Part shown: positions 32,901 to 44,031 of the stretch, piece by piece
Position numbering within the stretch: the first letter of the stretch is position 1
Layout: every line of letters starts with the position of its first letter
Assembly: GCF_963924675.1 (NCBI RefSeq)
Contig: NC_089225.1
Span: forward strand, 114,175,094-114,239,093
Reading direction: 5' to 3'
DNA length: 64,000 nt
DNA from: Phocoena phocoena
Lineage: Eukaryota; Chordata; Mammalia; Artiodactyla; Phocoenidae
The notes under the pieces: generated by a model
The model's database searches: none
What the model saw: the letters and a program-made list of their open reading frames with translations, nothing else
Told to the model about the DNA's origin: nothing
Made by a program: the position numbers and the translations under genes

Positions 32901-33686
32901 GGAGGGGCCACTGAGTGCAGGGCCCAGGCCAGGGCTCTGCCTGTCCTCAAGGGTCCTCCCTTTCAGACCCACTCGTGTTTCCCAGGAGCTGCCAGGAGCC
33001 AACCTCAGAGGGGCCATGCCTGGGCAGCCGACAGCTCAGCTCCAGGGCTGTGCCATCCCCCCTGCCCCAGGCCCCCAGGCTCTGAGTTCACACTCTGTGA
33101 CAGCTCCCACCCCAGCTGCCCAATGCACCAGAGCAAGGAGCCCGCTCCTAGGGCTGTGTCCCAACTGGAGTCTGTCCCGCTGCTCCCATAAAGGGTGGTC
33201 TGCCATTCCTCCCAGAGAGCTGTTTCTCTCTCCCCCTTCCTGCCCCAGGTCGGGGGTCGGGGTGTGGACTGGGGAAGGGGCTGGGAAGGGTTGTGCCGGC
33301 CACTTGGAGGCCAGGGCAGCAGCGTGCCAGTCAGCGGCCGCCACTTCCAATGTCTTCTCCCCAGGGCCACACATCTCACACCTCAAAGGCCCCTCTCCGA
33401 GACCCCACCATGTGTGGAAGGGAGGGGCTGATCCATTTTCCTTTGTTCTCTGTGACGACAAAGACCCTTAGTCCTCTTGCCAGGTGCCCAGGGCTGAGCT
33501 GCCCATGCATTGCCCCCCGTCCCCCATCTTCTGCTCCAGCCCAGGGGACCAGACAGTGCCATTCCTCCCAGGTGATAGAGGGGGAGCAGAGAGGCCAGTG
33601 GAGACCTGCCCCCATCACCTGGCCAGCGAGGGCAGAGCCAGGCTCCAACGCTCGTCTGTCTGACACCAAAGCGCACGTGTGTTAGG
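29981..33686. other. GC-rich single-copy DNA, no gene recognised
   Basis: Composition rises sharply to GC-rich from about 30200. Purine-rich GAGACAGAGACAGAGAGAGG near 30946-30970 is a small simple repeat. The overlapping frames here (for example 30793-31311 plus, 30920-31513 minus, 32662-33471 plus) have no recognisable domain, and antisense frames of equal length compete with them. Confidence 0.5.
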
Positions 33687-34060
33687 TGTCTACGCTGCGG
33701 AACAAAGCACCCAAGCTTAGTGGCTTCACAGACACTGACCATCTCACGGCGCCCTGAATACGCAGGGTCCCGCCCAGCTGCCGTCCAGGCTGCGTTCTCA
33801 TCTGGAGGCTGGACTCGGAGAGACTCCCAGGGGTCTCCAGCTCCCTCAGGGGCCGCAGGGTTCACGTCCTGTGGCTGCAGGGCTGAAGGCCCCGGACTTC
33901 TGCTGGCTTTTGCCTGGAGGCCTCAGGTCGGGGACGCCCCCGCCGCCGCAGTTCTCTGCCACCTGGCGTCCCCGGCCGCAGTCAACTCAGACGGAGTCTT
34001 CCGTGTGGCAACACAATCACAGGAGGGACGCCCACCACCTGTGCACGTTCTGCTGGCTGG
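33687..34060 (-). mobile_element. MLT1-type MaLR LTR, antisense
   Basis: CTGCGGAACAAAGCACCCAA and CTTAGTGGCTTCACAGACAC, GGCTGCGTTCTCATCTGGAG, GTGGCTGCAGGGCTGAAGGC, TTCTGCTGGCTTTTGCCTGG and TTCTCTGCCACCTGGCGTC match the reverse of an MLT1-type LTR in order. CpG and GC content is high for such an old element, matching its surroundings. Confidence 0.72.
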
Positions 34061-34379
34061 AAGCAGGTCCACCTTCTGCCCATCCGAGGGGAGCGGTGAC
34101 CTGGAGGGTGGATGCCCGGAGGGGTCCAGGGGCCACCCCATGCCCTGACTGCGCGCTGTCTCCTCCAGGGCACAGACTCCCTTTTCCAGACCCAGCTGCA
34201 TTCTTGGCCTGTTTTATGATCATGGCGCCTTTCCTGAGCCTGTCAGTGGGTGTGCGGAGAGGACCCTCCCGCGCTGAGGCCACCCAAGGCTGCGCTCGCT
34301 CTGTGCTTTCACGAGGCCCCAGGAGGCAGGGAGCCCCTCCCTCTGCTGCAGGAATCCTGGCTGGGTCTCCCCAGCCAAG
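34061..34379. other. GC-rich single-copy DNA
   Basis: It bridges the LTR and the CpG-dense segment. No gene is recognised. Confidence 0.4.
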
Positions 34380-35030
34380 GCTCGGCGGGCCCCCACCCCG
34401 ACCCCGCGACCCAGCTGACCGGGCCCAGAGGGTCTCCCCTGCTCGCTCCACCTGTGCGGTCTCAGGAGACGCCCGCCCTCCCCCTCGCTGCCCTGACCTC
34501 CGAGCGGGGACCGGGCCACTTCTGCCCTGAATGCACCACTGTCTCGCGTTTGGTCCGTGAGCAGAGACTGAGCCAAACAGGGCCCGGCCGGGAGGAGAAG
34601 GGGGTTCTTGTTTCCACTCGGCCCCTCACCAGCTGCCCGGTCCCCCTTCGCGGGCCTCCCGCACCATCTGTGGACCGGTGGCTGGAGCAGGTTTTCTCCG
34701 GAGGCGTGTCCACATCCGGCCTCCAGGGACCCCAGGAAGCGTGTGCCGCGCAGCCGACTGCCCGGCCTGCCCCGCCGACCTCCAGGTGGGAGGGTCTTCC
34801 CTGGACAGCGAACAGGGCTGCACAGCGATCTCCGGCCGGGGCTCCTCACCACCTGCGCTCCCCCACTGCTGGGACGCCGCCTGTCACTCACACTGCCCTG
34901 CCCGCCCCCCTCCCGCCGCTGGCCAATCAGGTGGGCCGCCTCCCTCCCAAGGGTGGAGCCCGCAACAGTCCGGGTATCCGCGGGGTTCGGTGGCGGGACG
35001 TCGATGAGGGCGTGGGGAAGAGGAGACTGC
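34380..35030. promoter_or_regulatory. CpG-island-like segment with CCAAT box
   Basis: By eye there are roughly 55 CpG dinucleotides in about 650 bp, far above the flanks, with clusters such as CCCCGACCCCGCGACC, GTGCCGCGCAGCCGAC and GGTATCCGCGGGGTTCGG. A GGCCAATCAG CCAAT box lies at 34921-34930 and a GACGTC CRE-like core at 34997-35002. This is promoter-like, but I see no confident exon beside it. The plus frame 34250-35059 and minus frame 34220-34891 have no recognised domain. Direction is undetermined. Confidence 0.5.
34921..34930 (+). promoter_or_regulatory. CCAAT box (NF-Y-like)
   Basis: GGCCAATCAG fits the NF-Y consensus (RRCCAATSRG) exactly and lies at the right part of a CpG-dense segment. 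An NF-Y box works in either direction, so it does not decide promoter orientation. Confidence 0.5.
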
Positions 35031-36604
35031 GGTCTTGCCTCTGCCCCGGAGCCCTGTAGAGCCTGGGCCCCTTTCTTCTTGGCCTGAAGGAGCTTTCCCG
35101 GGAAGGGGGAGGACGGTCGGGGAGGGGCGGAGGGCCCCTGAGGTGGGACAGGGCCTTTGGAGCTCCCCCCAGTGCCTGGCTGGCCTCACTGTATTTCCAG
35201 AAGGAGAATGGGACACAGCTCCAGCAGCTCTTGGAGTGGGGGGGGGCCACAGTGGCTGCAGGGACAGTCAGTGGGAGGTGAGGATCGACAGAGGGCAGGC
35301 CAGGAAGCCACAGGCCTTTGGAGACCGGCTGTAAGGGGTGGAGAGCGTGGGGCCAAGGGTGGGTCTGCGGAAGAGGCGGGGCCCACGGCCCCGAGAGGAA
35401 GGCACCTTGGCGCCCGCTCTGGTCCTGAGGTTTTCTCGGCCACACTGTGCACCCTTCCTGATGCCCCCGCCAACGGGCAGGCACAGGGCCCTGGAGTCGG
35501 GCAGCACCTCTCAGGGGCACCCCACTGGCCCTGACGTTGGCCGGGGTCCCGCCGACCCACACCAGTCATGAGCAGACCTCCACTCTCCCCTCTGCCTTTC
35601 TGCGGAGAGGGGGTGAGCACACACACCCCGTACCCACAAACGGCTTGAAGAGAGAAGTCCCTGCCCTAGAGGCCACGGGGCTCATGGAGGAGAGGCAGCA
35701 GGACGCCTGGCTGAAAACGTCCCCGGGCACTGAGAACCAGTGGGCTCTGGCACCCAGGTCCAACCTGAGATGCCCGGTGCCTCTGGGCTGGTGACAGCTA
35801 ATCCTCAGCCACAGAGGGAGGGTCAGCCGGCCCATGACCGTGCCTCGCACGGCTGGGCTGTCACTGGGGTCACTGGGAGATCTGAGTCGCAGGCTGGGGT
35901 CGGCAGCACCATCGTGGAGATCGTGGTGTGGTGCCTGGTGGCCCTGCCTGTCCCGTACAGAGCAGCCTCAGGGGACACCCTCGCTGCCCCTCGTCTCGCA
36001 CAGAAGGTAGCTAAGGCCTCAGCGGGGGCTCAGCTTGTCCCCCTCACGTCCCAGATCCCAGATCTTCTGGGTCCAGGGCAGAGTGGGCGGCCAGCCCAGC
36101 AGGTTGGGGGCCACACTCCTGCTGACCCTGCTTCACCAAGTCTCCGCTCTGCCCTGGCTGCTCACCCCTAAGACGGGTGGGGTCCGGGACCGTACCCGGG
36201 CTGGGAGGGGGTTGGCACCCTGCGGGGAGAGCACTTGTAAACTACGAAGCCCTGTGGTTCAGCGGGGACAGTGGTGCCGCTGGCCATTCACTCGGGGCTG
36301 AGAGTGGGCCCGTGAGGTCAGACATGAGAGGGGGCGTCTTCCCCCCGCCCCCCTCCTTCCCAGAGCCCTCCCGGTCACGCATTTCCTGCTGAGCTGACGG
36401 AATTAACTCTAGGGAAAGAGGCAGCTGCTCTGTCCTGTCACCTGCAGCCCCTCGGGGCCAACCCACCATCCTGGGGGGCTGGATCCAGGCTGATCCAACT
36501 GAATTCTCAGTTGACCGGCCCCTGACTGCCCATTCGGCCTGGGCCTGTCCCGGCACTGGGCTTGGGCTCTGTAGAACTTTCCAGGAGAACTGTCAGGGTT
36601 AGGT
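35031..36604. other. GC-rich single-copy DNA
   Basis: No gene or dispersed repeat is recognised. The overlapping frames are of chance type. Confidence 0.45.
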
Positions 36605-36785
36605 GCCGTCCACTCCATTAATCATAGTTATTTTAATCGAGAAGGTAAGAAATACAGCTCATCAAAGATTTAATTTAAAGATTTAATTAGCAGCTAACAA
36701 CACTTGGATGAGTCAATGACCCGAGTGGTGCAAGTTCACGCTTCTCTGTTCAGAATGCGTGAGAAATTAAAGCATCCCAAGAAAG
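36605..36785. promoter_or_regulatory. Candidate conserved non-coding element (AT-rich, TAAT motifs)
   Basis: An abrupt AT-rich island of about 180 bp sits in strongly GC-rich DNA and is not a repeat I recognise. It has CCATTAATCATAG, TTTTAATCGAG, ATCAAAG (TCF/LEF type), TTTAATTTAAAG, ATTTAATTAGCAG and TGAGTCAATGA (AP-1-like). Dense homeodomain cores of this kind are typical of developmental enhancers. Function is inferred from composition and motifs only. Confidence 0.45.
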
Positions 36786-38420
36786 TGGGGGGTGGTTGGG
36801 GGCTGCTGAGATGAGGGCGAGAAGGGAAGGGCCCCGAGTCCGGCCCCAGCGCGATGCAGAAGGCCCCGCTGCTGGGGCCACTGCTGGGCCGGCCGCACGG
36901 CTCGCGGCCGGTGTGCTCAGAAGGGCCCGCCGGGTGGGTGCGCTGCTGGCCATCTGCAGTAGTCTTGACCAAGGCCCCACGTTTTCATTTGGCCCCAGGT
37001 CCACCCAGCGTGGAGCGGGTACGACCCACACCGTGCACGGAACGTGGCCTGTGGTGGCCCCTTGTTCCCTACGCGGGACCCATGGAAGTGAGTGAGTCTG
37101 GCTCTGCCCGCAGTGGCCTGGGTGGGAGACACCGAGTGGGGCAAAGGAGTCCACAGGGCTGAGTGAAGGCCAAGCTGGGATGAGGTGACAGCTGCTGAAG
37201 CCTTGTGCTTGGGAATGGGGAGAGGTTCCTGGACCAGAGGGCCGCACTCGGGCCTGACGGGCACACGGGGAGACTGGGTTCAGCTGGCACAGAGGCAGGA
37301 GTCTCAGGGGCAGCCCACGGCCGAGGACCGGATATGGGTGGGCCAAGCGCTGGGCTCCCGCTGCTCTGACGCTTTACCAGCAACAAGACGTGGGCAGGGG
37401 TTCCCGTGTCTGAGCTGTAGGAGTCTCCCCGTCACAGCGGGAGGGGCCCGTCCTCGGGGAAGAGGAGGGGTTTTGCCCTCCGAGTCCGCACACAGTTTGT
37501 CCTCCGCACCGTGAGACTCGAGGAGGCTGGCCTGGGCCTGCCGGTCCCGCTGACCTGGAGCAGATGGTGGGGTGCCGGAGCCCCTAGACTGGCCCAGGAG
37601 AGCCCAGGTGAACGAGAGTAGTGCGCTCTCTCTGGGGACCCACTGCTCTGGTCCTCTTCGGACTGCCTCTTCCCCAGGGAGATGCCTGTCCTCTGACCAG
37701 CACGGCCTCCTCGCAGAGACCCGGGTCACCGTCCCCTCCTTGATGTTCCCTCAGGCACTTGCGGGTTCCTGACGGCACCACAGCTTTGCTCCCTCCTGCT
37801 GGACTGCCAGTTCCGTGACTGAGCTCACGCCTTCAGGTGCCTCTGCTGGTTCCGTGCACACGGCACACGCTCAGGGCTGAGAAGAGGCCGGTGACGATGC
37901 TCGATGCTCGGAGCCCGAACCATGGAGACAGAGGACCGGCCAGGCCCCTGGGGCGGGGGCCGGTGCAGCTCCGGGCACACGGGCGCTGTCTCCCGAGCAT
38001 CACTGCCTCTGAAGAGGCATGTGCAGAGGCAGGGCCTTTGTCCAGCAAACGTCCCCTGCCCCTCGGGCTCCACTCTGTCGCGGCCAGAGCTTCCCCGGGG
38101 ACCCCATCAGAGCGACCACGCCCCGAGCTCCAGGCCCGGCTGGAGTGTGGCCAGGTCTGGGGCTCTGTGACCTGCTCCAGGTCGGAGAGATTCTGGGGTT
38201 CGGGATTCAGTTCCGGGAGAGAGCCCTGTAAGTAGGTGAGCCGCAGGCAGTGGCCCGGGGTGGGGTCCAGGGAGCAGCGCACACACGTCAACCGCAGGCC
38301 CAGGCCTGATCCCGCCTTGGTCCTCGGTGCCTGTGGAAGTTCCCATTATTGGAAACGCCTGTCAGGAACCCTCCGAGCCCTGTGACTGCACGTCTCCGTG
38401 GAAACGAGTCTATAGTTGCA
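36786..38420. other. GC-rich single-copy DNA
   Basis: It is CpG-dense at 36815-36945 (GGGCCGGCCGCACGGCTCGC) immediately right of the AT-rich island. The plus frame 36796-37095 spans it but shows only Ala/Arg/Gly-rich sequence. No gene is called. Confidence 0.45.
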
Positions 38421-38421
38421 C

Positions 38422-38790
38422 GGCCTGCATCAGTGTCCTGGGGCTGCCGTAGCAAATGACCACACTGGGTGGATTAAACAACAGTTCTGGAGGCTGGAAG
38501 TTGGAATCAGGGTGTCAGCAGGGCCATGCTGTCTCCCCAAGTTCTGGGGGTGGATCCTTCCTTCCTTTTCAGCTGCTGGTGGCTCCTGGCATCCTTGGCC
38601 CGTGGCTGCGTCCCTCCCGTGTGCCTGTGTGTCACGTCTCCCTCTCCTTTCTCATAAGGACACCAGCCATTGGGTTCAGGGCCCCCTAATCCAATATAAT
38701 CACATCTTGAGATCCTTGAAGTAATTGTATCTGCAAACACCAATTAAGGTCACTTGCACAGGTCCCAGGGGTTACAGACCTCAGCTGTGT
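38422..38790 (-). mobile_element. MaLR-type LTR, antisense
   Basis: GTCCTGGGGCTGCCGTAGCA, GACCACACTGGGTGGATTAA and ACAACAGTTCTGGAGGCTGG, then GGGTGTCAGCAGGGCCATGC, CATAAGGACACCAGCCATTG, CCTAATCCAATATAATCACA and CCAATTAAGGTCACTTGCAC read as the reverse of the same LTR type as at 15.4-16.0 kb. It is a solo-LTR-like copy. Confidence 0.82.
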
Positions 38791-39300
38791 TCCTTGCATC
38801 AGGTCACTGTCCTTCTCCGCCCTCTGCTTAACTCACCCCTGATCCTCCCTCAGAGGGATGCTGGACGGACCAGATGAGTCACATGCCCGCCGTGGCACCT
38901 GTCTGCAGTGGGCACCCCAGGAGGCAAATTTCAGACTAAGAGTTTGGATCAGCTGGGTGGGAACAGACACTGGCCAGGGCAGCCAGGGCCTGGATGGTAC
39001 ACAAAGCGCTCCAGGGCCACCCTGGGCAGAGGTGCCTGGTCCCTCCCAGCAAAGCACAGGCCTCCCCCTCTCCCTGGAGGGAGACAGGACAAGGTCACTT
39101 CCAAGGACACGTCCAGGTCTCAAACCAAGATGCCCTCTCTTTCCTGCACCTCCATCCAAGCTGAAAGAGATCGCAAACTAAATTACCCAAAGATTTAACA
39201 GGAATTGATTTTAATTTAAAGCCCTTTAAGTGCTTTCTCCACACACGTGAAAGGAGAGTAGAATGAAATCTGTTTCCCTGATTGCTCCGATAACTGTATC
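38791..39300. other. Single-copy DNA
   Basis: No gene or repeat is recognised. The right end becomes AT-rich (AAAGATTTAACAGGAATTGA near 39189). Confidence 0.4.
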
Positions 39301-39314
39301 TGATCTAATTTTCT

Positions 39315-39528
39315 TTTTTTTTTTTTTTTTTTGCTGTACGCGGGCGGGCCTCTCACTGTTGTGGCCTCTCCCGTTGCGGGGCACAGGCTCCGGACGCGCA
39401 GGCTCAGCAGCCATGGCTCACGGGCCCAGCCGCTCCGCGGCATGTGGAATCTTCCCGGACCGGGGCACGAACCAGTGTCCCCCGCATCGGCAGGCGGACT
39501 CTCAACCACTGCGCCACCAGGGAAGCCC
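39315..39528 (-). mobile_element. CHR-type tRNA-derived SINE, antisense, perfect duplication
   Basis: A poly-T start is followed by GGGCCTCTCACTGTTGTGGC, CTCCCGTTGCGGGGCACAGG, GCCCAGCCGCTCCGCGGC and a right end at GCGCCACCAGGGAAGC. The 14-bp TGATCTAATTTTCT at 39301-39314 is repeated without mismatch at 39529-39542, indicating a recent insertion. The open frames here are the usual reversed SINE frames. Confidence 0.95.
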
Positions 39529-42500
39529 TGATCTAATTTTCTGCCCCACGCCATCTCCTCCTGATGGGTCAGCTTTTCGTATTGTCTCTTGGTGATTACT
39601 GAGCTTACCCTCCAAACTGCCGAGGAAACTAATTTCTGCTTTCATTCCAACCTTGTGCTTCTCACACGCTCTAATACATATTCTCCTGAATTCGAACTCC
39701 TACGTCCAGAGCGATTCACAGGAAGTTCCGAAACAGGGGCCTGTGGGCCGTTGTTTACCCTCGAACTCAGGCCCCTCCTCGGGGCAAGCCACCCCTGTTT
39801 TTGGAAGACCGTGCAATTTCGACTGTGAAGAGGTCTTGGAATCAGCGCTGTGTTGGGGGAGCACCCGGAGGGAGCACACGCAGTGCTTCAGAGAGCCTGA
39901 GTCACGAGGCTCCCCCAGCTCCCAGGGTCCCATGCGTGGTCCAAGGCCCCAAATCCCATTGACCCTGGATGTGCTCAGGGACACGCCTGCCCCCTCCCAG
40001 ACCCAGGCCCTGCAAGCAGCGGGTCTGCTTCTTCACCCCATCTCCCATGCCCCGCACACCCCAGCAGCCGCAGGCCACAGGTCCCTCCAGGGCCGGGCGC
40101 TCGGCAGTGCTCAGAAATCCACCACACCTCCCCTCCTCGCCCACGATCTTGACTCCCACTCGCCGAGAAAATCGAGGCCCAGCTGCGCATGCACCACCTC
40201 CCCCAGCGGCAGAAGAAGGGTCCGTCCTCCCCGACAGGGCCGGTCTCCCCACCCCCAGTCACAGCTTCACTCCTGTGTCCTCACCTTGACCTTGTCCCGG
40301 GTTCCTCTGCCCTTGGCATTTCAGCTGCCCCATCCCCCAACCTGCGTCCACCCTGGGTGTCTTCCCCCTTTCCCCATTGCTCAAGGTCAGGCTCCTTAAA
40401 GGAATGCTCTGTGTTCGCTGCCCCTTCTTTCTTCCCACCTGGTGACCACTTGCTGAGGTCACTCAAGATCAAGCAACCCACCCTCACCATCCTCGCTGGG
40501 ACTCACATCTGTTTTCTCACCTGTTCAAGAACCATCGGAATTTGGATGGCTGGCTTCTAGAAATGATTTTAAAGTGTGAATTCCATCTGATCTCCGTGTG
40601 ATCCAACCGATCGCCTTGCGCCTGGAACTTAGAACCATAAAATATCGAGCTGAAAAGGACCTGCCAGGATTACCTGGCCCACAATGCCGTGGCATGTGAT
40701 GTCACTATGCAACAGGAGAGGATAATGGCAGTTACTATGAAAGCTCCAACTGGGGCCCAGAGAGGGATAGCAACTTGCAAAGACACACAGCACCCGTGGT
40801 CCTGATCCCCCTGGATCAGCCCTGTCCTTATATTGTTCTTGTGTCCACAGACCCCGCCTGGTTCCCTGACAGCCTCCACTTTCTCATCCTTACGACTTCT
40901 GGGTAAGCAAGACAGGGGCAGGTTTTGTTGCTGCATTTCTAACATAAAAAGAAAAATGCTTTTAAGGATATTTAAGTCTCTTTAGCTGGTGACTCCTGCA
41001 GCCTGGATGAAAGGGCCTTGACTTCCCCCCCGAGAGGGTGTCTGTGCATCTGTGCATACCTGGAATCATCCATGTTCCTTCTGATCATGTTTGTTAACAA
41101 GTCCCCTTCCGAGATCAAAGCTGGCAAGGTGCACAGGCCCCTTTGAAGTTGCCTGGGGTTTTCTGAGACGCAGGTCCTGACAGCCACAGTGCTCTGCTCC
41201 AGGGGAAGAGGTTGGCAGGTGGACCCCCAAGGCCTCGGAGCAGGGCTTTTACCTTTATGAATACTTCTCCGTGGGAGCACACACTGGCCACCCCTGGAAT
41301 GACCACATGTAGGACACATGTGCGGGGTCTGCATGGCCACCCTTCGTTCCCCAAATCTCCTCTGAAAATGACCGTCTCCCCAGTCCAGTGATCCTGTAAG
41401 TGGGAGTTGGGATTGTAAGTGTGGCAGTGGACACATGACCCAGGCCAGCCAATGAGCACCACCCAGCCTCTGGAACACTGACTAGCCAGGGATGGACACA
41501 TGACCCAGGCCACCAGTCTGAGTGCTGTGGGAGATGTAGAAGTTTATTGAAAAGAGGGTTGCTTTATGCCTGGAGCTTTCTATGGCCATCTTTGTTCACC
41601 TGGAGAGACAGTCTACCTGAGAGTAACGCTACACAAGGGAAGACAGAACAGAGAGGGAGAGGGAGGTGATTCTAATAGCCTTGTCTAACGTCCTGGATCC
41701 AGCTATGCCTGGAGTTCTTGGACCCCTTTTACATTTTCCAATCCTGTGCTCCAATCAGTCATCCTATTTCTTTGAGCAAGGTGTCTGTCACTCGCGTACG
41801 AGTGAGGCCTGACCACCAGGCAACAGCCTCTCACAGAGGCTAGACTTGGAGCAGGGTCGCTGGCTCTCTGGCCTCCTCGTGACGGAGCAGCACAGCGGAG
41901 CGAACTCCTCTGGGCTGTCAGACACTCCCTCTGCCAGGGCCCTGGTGCCCGGGAAGGCTGCCCCACACCCTGCCACGTTCACCGTGAGGTCCTGGTGCTA
42001 CACGGAGCAGGTCATGGCCGGAGGCCACAAAAAGTCGGGGCACCTTCCGGAAGGAAAACCCGCCTGCTGAAACAAGAGTCCGCAAGGGGAGCCGCCCACC
42101 GTACCCCGGCCTGACCACTGGTGCCCGAATGACCCCGCGAAGCAGTGCAGTTGTAAGCTGGGGTCTGTGTGCATTGAACCTGGGAACAGGCCACCGCTTT
42201 CAATGGATATTTTCATCAGGGGGTCCTCTGCGGTCCAGGGAAGCGCCATACGCGTGCAAACGACAGCTCGGCTACGCTGGCCACGGTGGGTCTGGCCCGC
42301 TGTTGACAAGCACAGAGGCCCCCTGAGCTGCAGAGCAGACCCTCCCCGGCCATCTCCAGCTACACCCAGATCAGCCTTTGCAGGGCAGCCCCCTTCTGGC
42401 TCCCTGACATGCTGACACTGGTCCCAGGCTGACTGGGACCCAGCTCCAGCACACGGTTCTCTCCCCACCGCGCACATCCAGCCACAGGTATTATTCGACC

Positions 42501-43996
42501 ACACGACCCTCGGGTCTGAGAGCCGACTAGCCTGGAAATAGTGTGTGCTGAGGTGCAGTGACTGTCCTGGGGGCTGAGCGGAAGGGAGGTGACACGGCGA
42601 CCCTCCTAAATGCCCGAGGCTCACGCTGGCCTCTTTTAGAAGCAAACGCACAGTGAACTCATCCGTCCCCTCCCCTCCCCTCCCTCCACCTCCCCTGTGA
42701 AATCTATTTTAAAAGATCAGAATTTTCTTTACATCCACCCCTGAAATGTGCTACAGGAGATAAGTGGGACATAAACAGATTGGGGCGGGGGAGGGGCGGT
42801 GGGTGAAGCTGGGAGGATGCGCGGGGGGCCGGGCTGCGATCAGTCAGAGCCTCCATTCCCCCGGGGGAAGGCAAGGAGGCGGCATTCCGGGGTCCAGGCC
42901 CCCCACACCTGTCTCCGCATCAGCCTCCTCCAGGGGCTTCAGCTGCCGTGCGGTGGCCCCTGTACCGGTGGGTGGAGCCTGCACCTGCGTGTCCCTGCCC
43001 TGCACTGGGGTCCTGCCAGCCTCGCCCCAGAGCCCAGCCGAGCAGGCCTGTTGGGGTGACGGTGGAGCATCCACCCGGGCTCTCCTCCTGGGCCTGGAGT
43101 TGGAAATCCTGACTGGCGTGACCCCAAGCCCCAGCCCAGCCGTTGCCCCGCTGGCTGCCCCACAGGGCTGGCACCCATTCCCTTCGGCCCAGAGGCCTGG
43201 GGATCGGCAGAGTGGGGCCCCCGGGAGGGGGCTGGTCTGTCTCCTTGTCCTTCCACGCGAGAGCGAGAGCCCCATTAGGCTCCCACTGTCTGGTCCTCGT
43301 GACCACACCTTAGCCAGGGAGCCCCTGGTGCAGCCCGCACCCCCTCCATCCCCTCTCATCACATCCAATGGATGCCTGCCTGGAACTCGGGTGCTGGAAG
43401 GAGGGCCGGCGGGAAGCCCCTCGGAGCCCACGCTGCTGCTCCTTGAAGGAGGCCCTGGGGAGGTGAGGAGGGAGTCCACCCTTTCCTCATAGAGCCACTC
43501 CACCAAGCTGACCGCCTGCCCACTCACCGTCCCCGCAGCCTCGGCCACTGGGATTCGGTGCCAACCCTGCCCGAGGTGCAGAGCACAGAGCAGCCCCTGC
43601 CTGCGGGTGGGGAGCAGTGCCGAGATCTGGAGCCTCCAGCTGCGCTTACGTTTGCGACTTCTGGGGTCCCAGAGCCCCCGCTGGGCCCAGCCCCTGTCAC
43701 GCAGCTTGGTCCATCCAACTGGTGGCTCTGTTTCCAGCTGGGCAGGGACCCCCGCCTCGGCCCACCGCAGTGTCCCCAAGCCCCCGACTCCATTAGGGTC
43801 CTGAGTCACAGGGGACTTTGCAGAGCTGGATGCCTGGTGCCACGTCCTCCAGTTGATGAATCCCCACCTTGGCTCCTTCCTCCCTGGGCCTGCCTCTTTC
43901 AGGAAGCCTTCCAGGATTACTCCCCCACACTGTAATGTCGCCCTTTGAACTCAGGAACTAGGCTGATCATGCCCGCTGAGACTCTCTTTGTCCCTT

Positions 43997-44031
43997 ACAC
44001 GTGCACACGCACGTACGCACGCACACACACC
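43997..44031. repeat. Imperfect AC/ACGC microsatellite
   Basis: ACACGTGCACACGCACGTAC is followed by GCACGCACACACAC, an alternating purine-pyrimidine tract able to adopt Z-form DNA. Confidence 0.8.

Noticed and set aside
34250..35059. 269-codon plus-strand frame over the CpG-dense segment
   Set aside because: GC-rich DNA has few stop codons. No domain is recognised and a 223-codon frame occupies the other strand.
39301..39595. 110-codon frame across the 39.3-kb SINE
   Set aside because: It is the reversed SINE sequence. The same peptide appears at the other SINE copies.
42844..43809. 321-codon minus-strand frame
   Set aside because: It has no domain, overlaps a 242-codon plus-strand frame, and lies in low-complexity GC-rich DNA.
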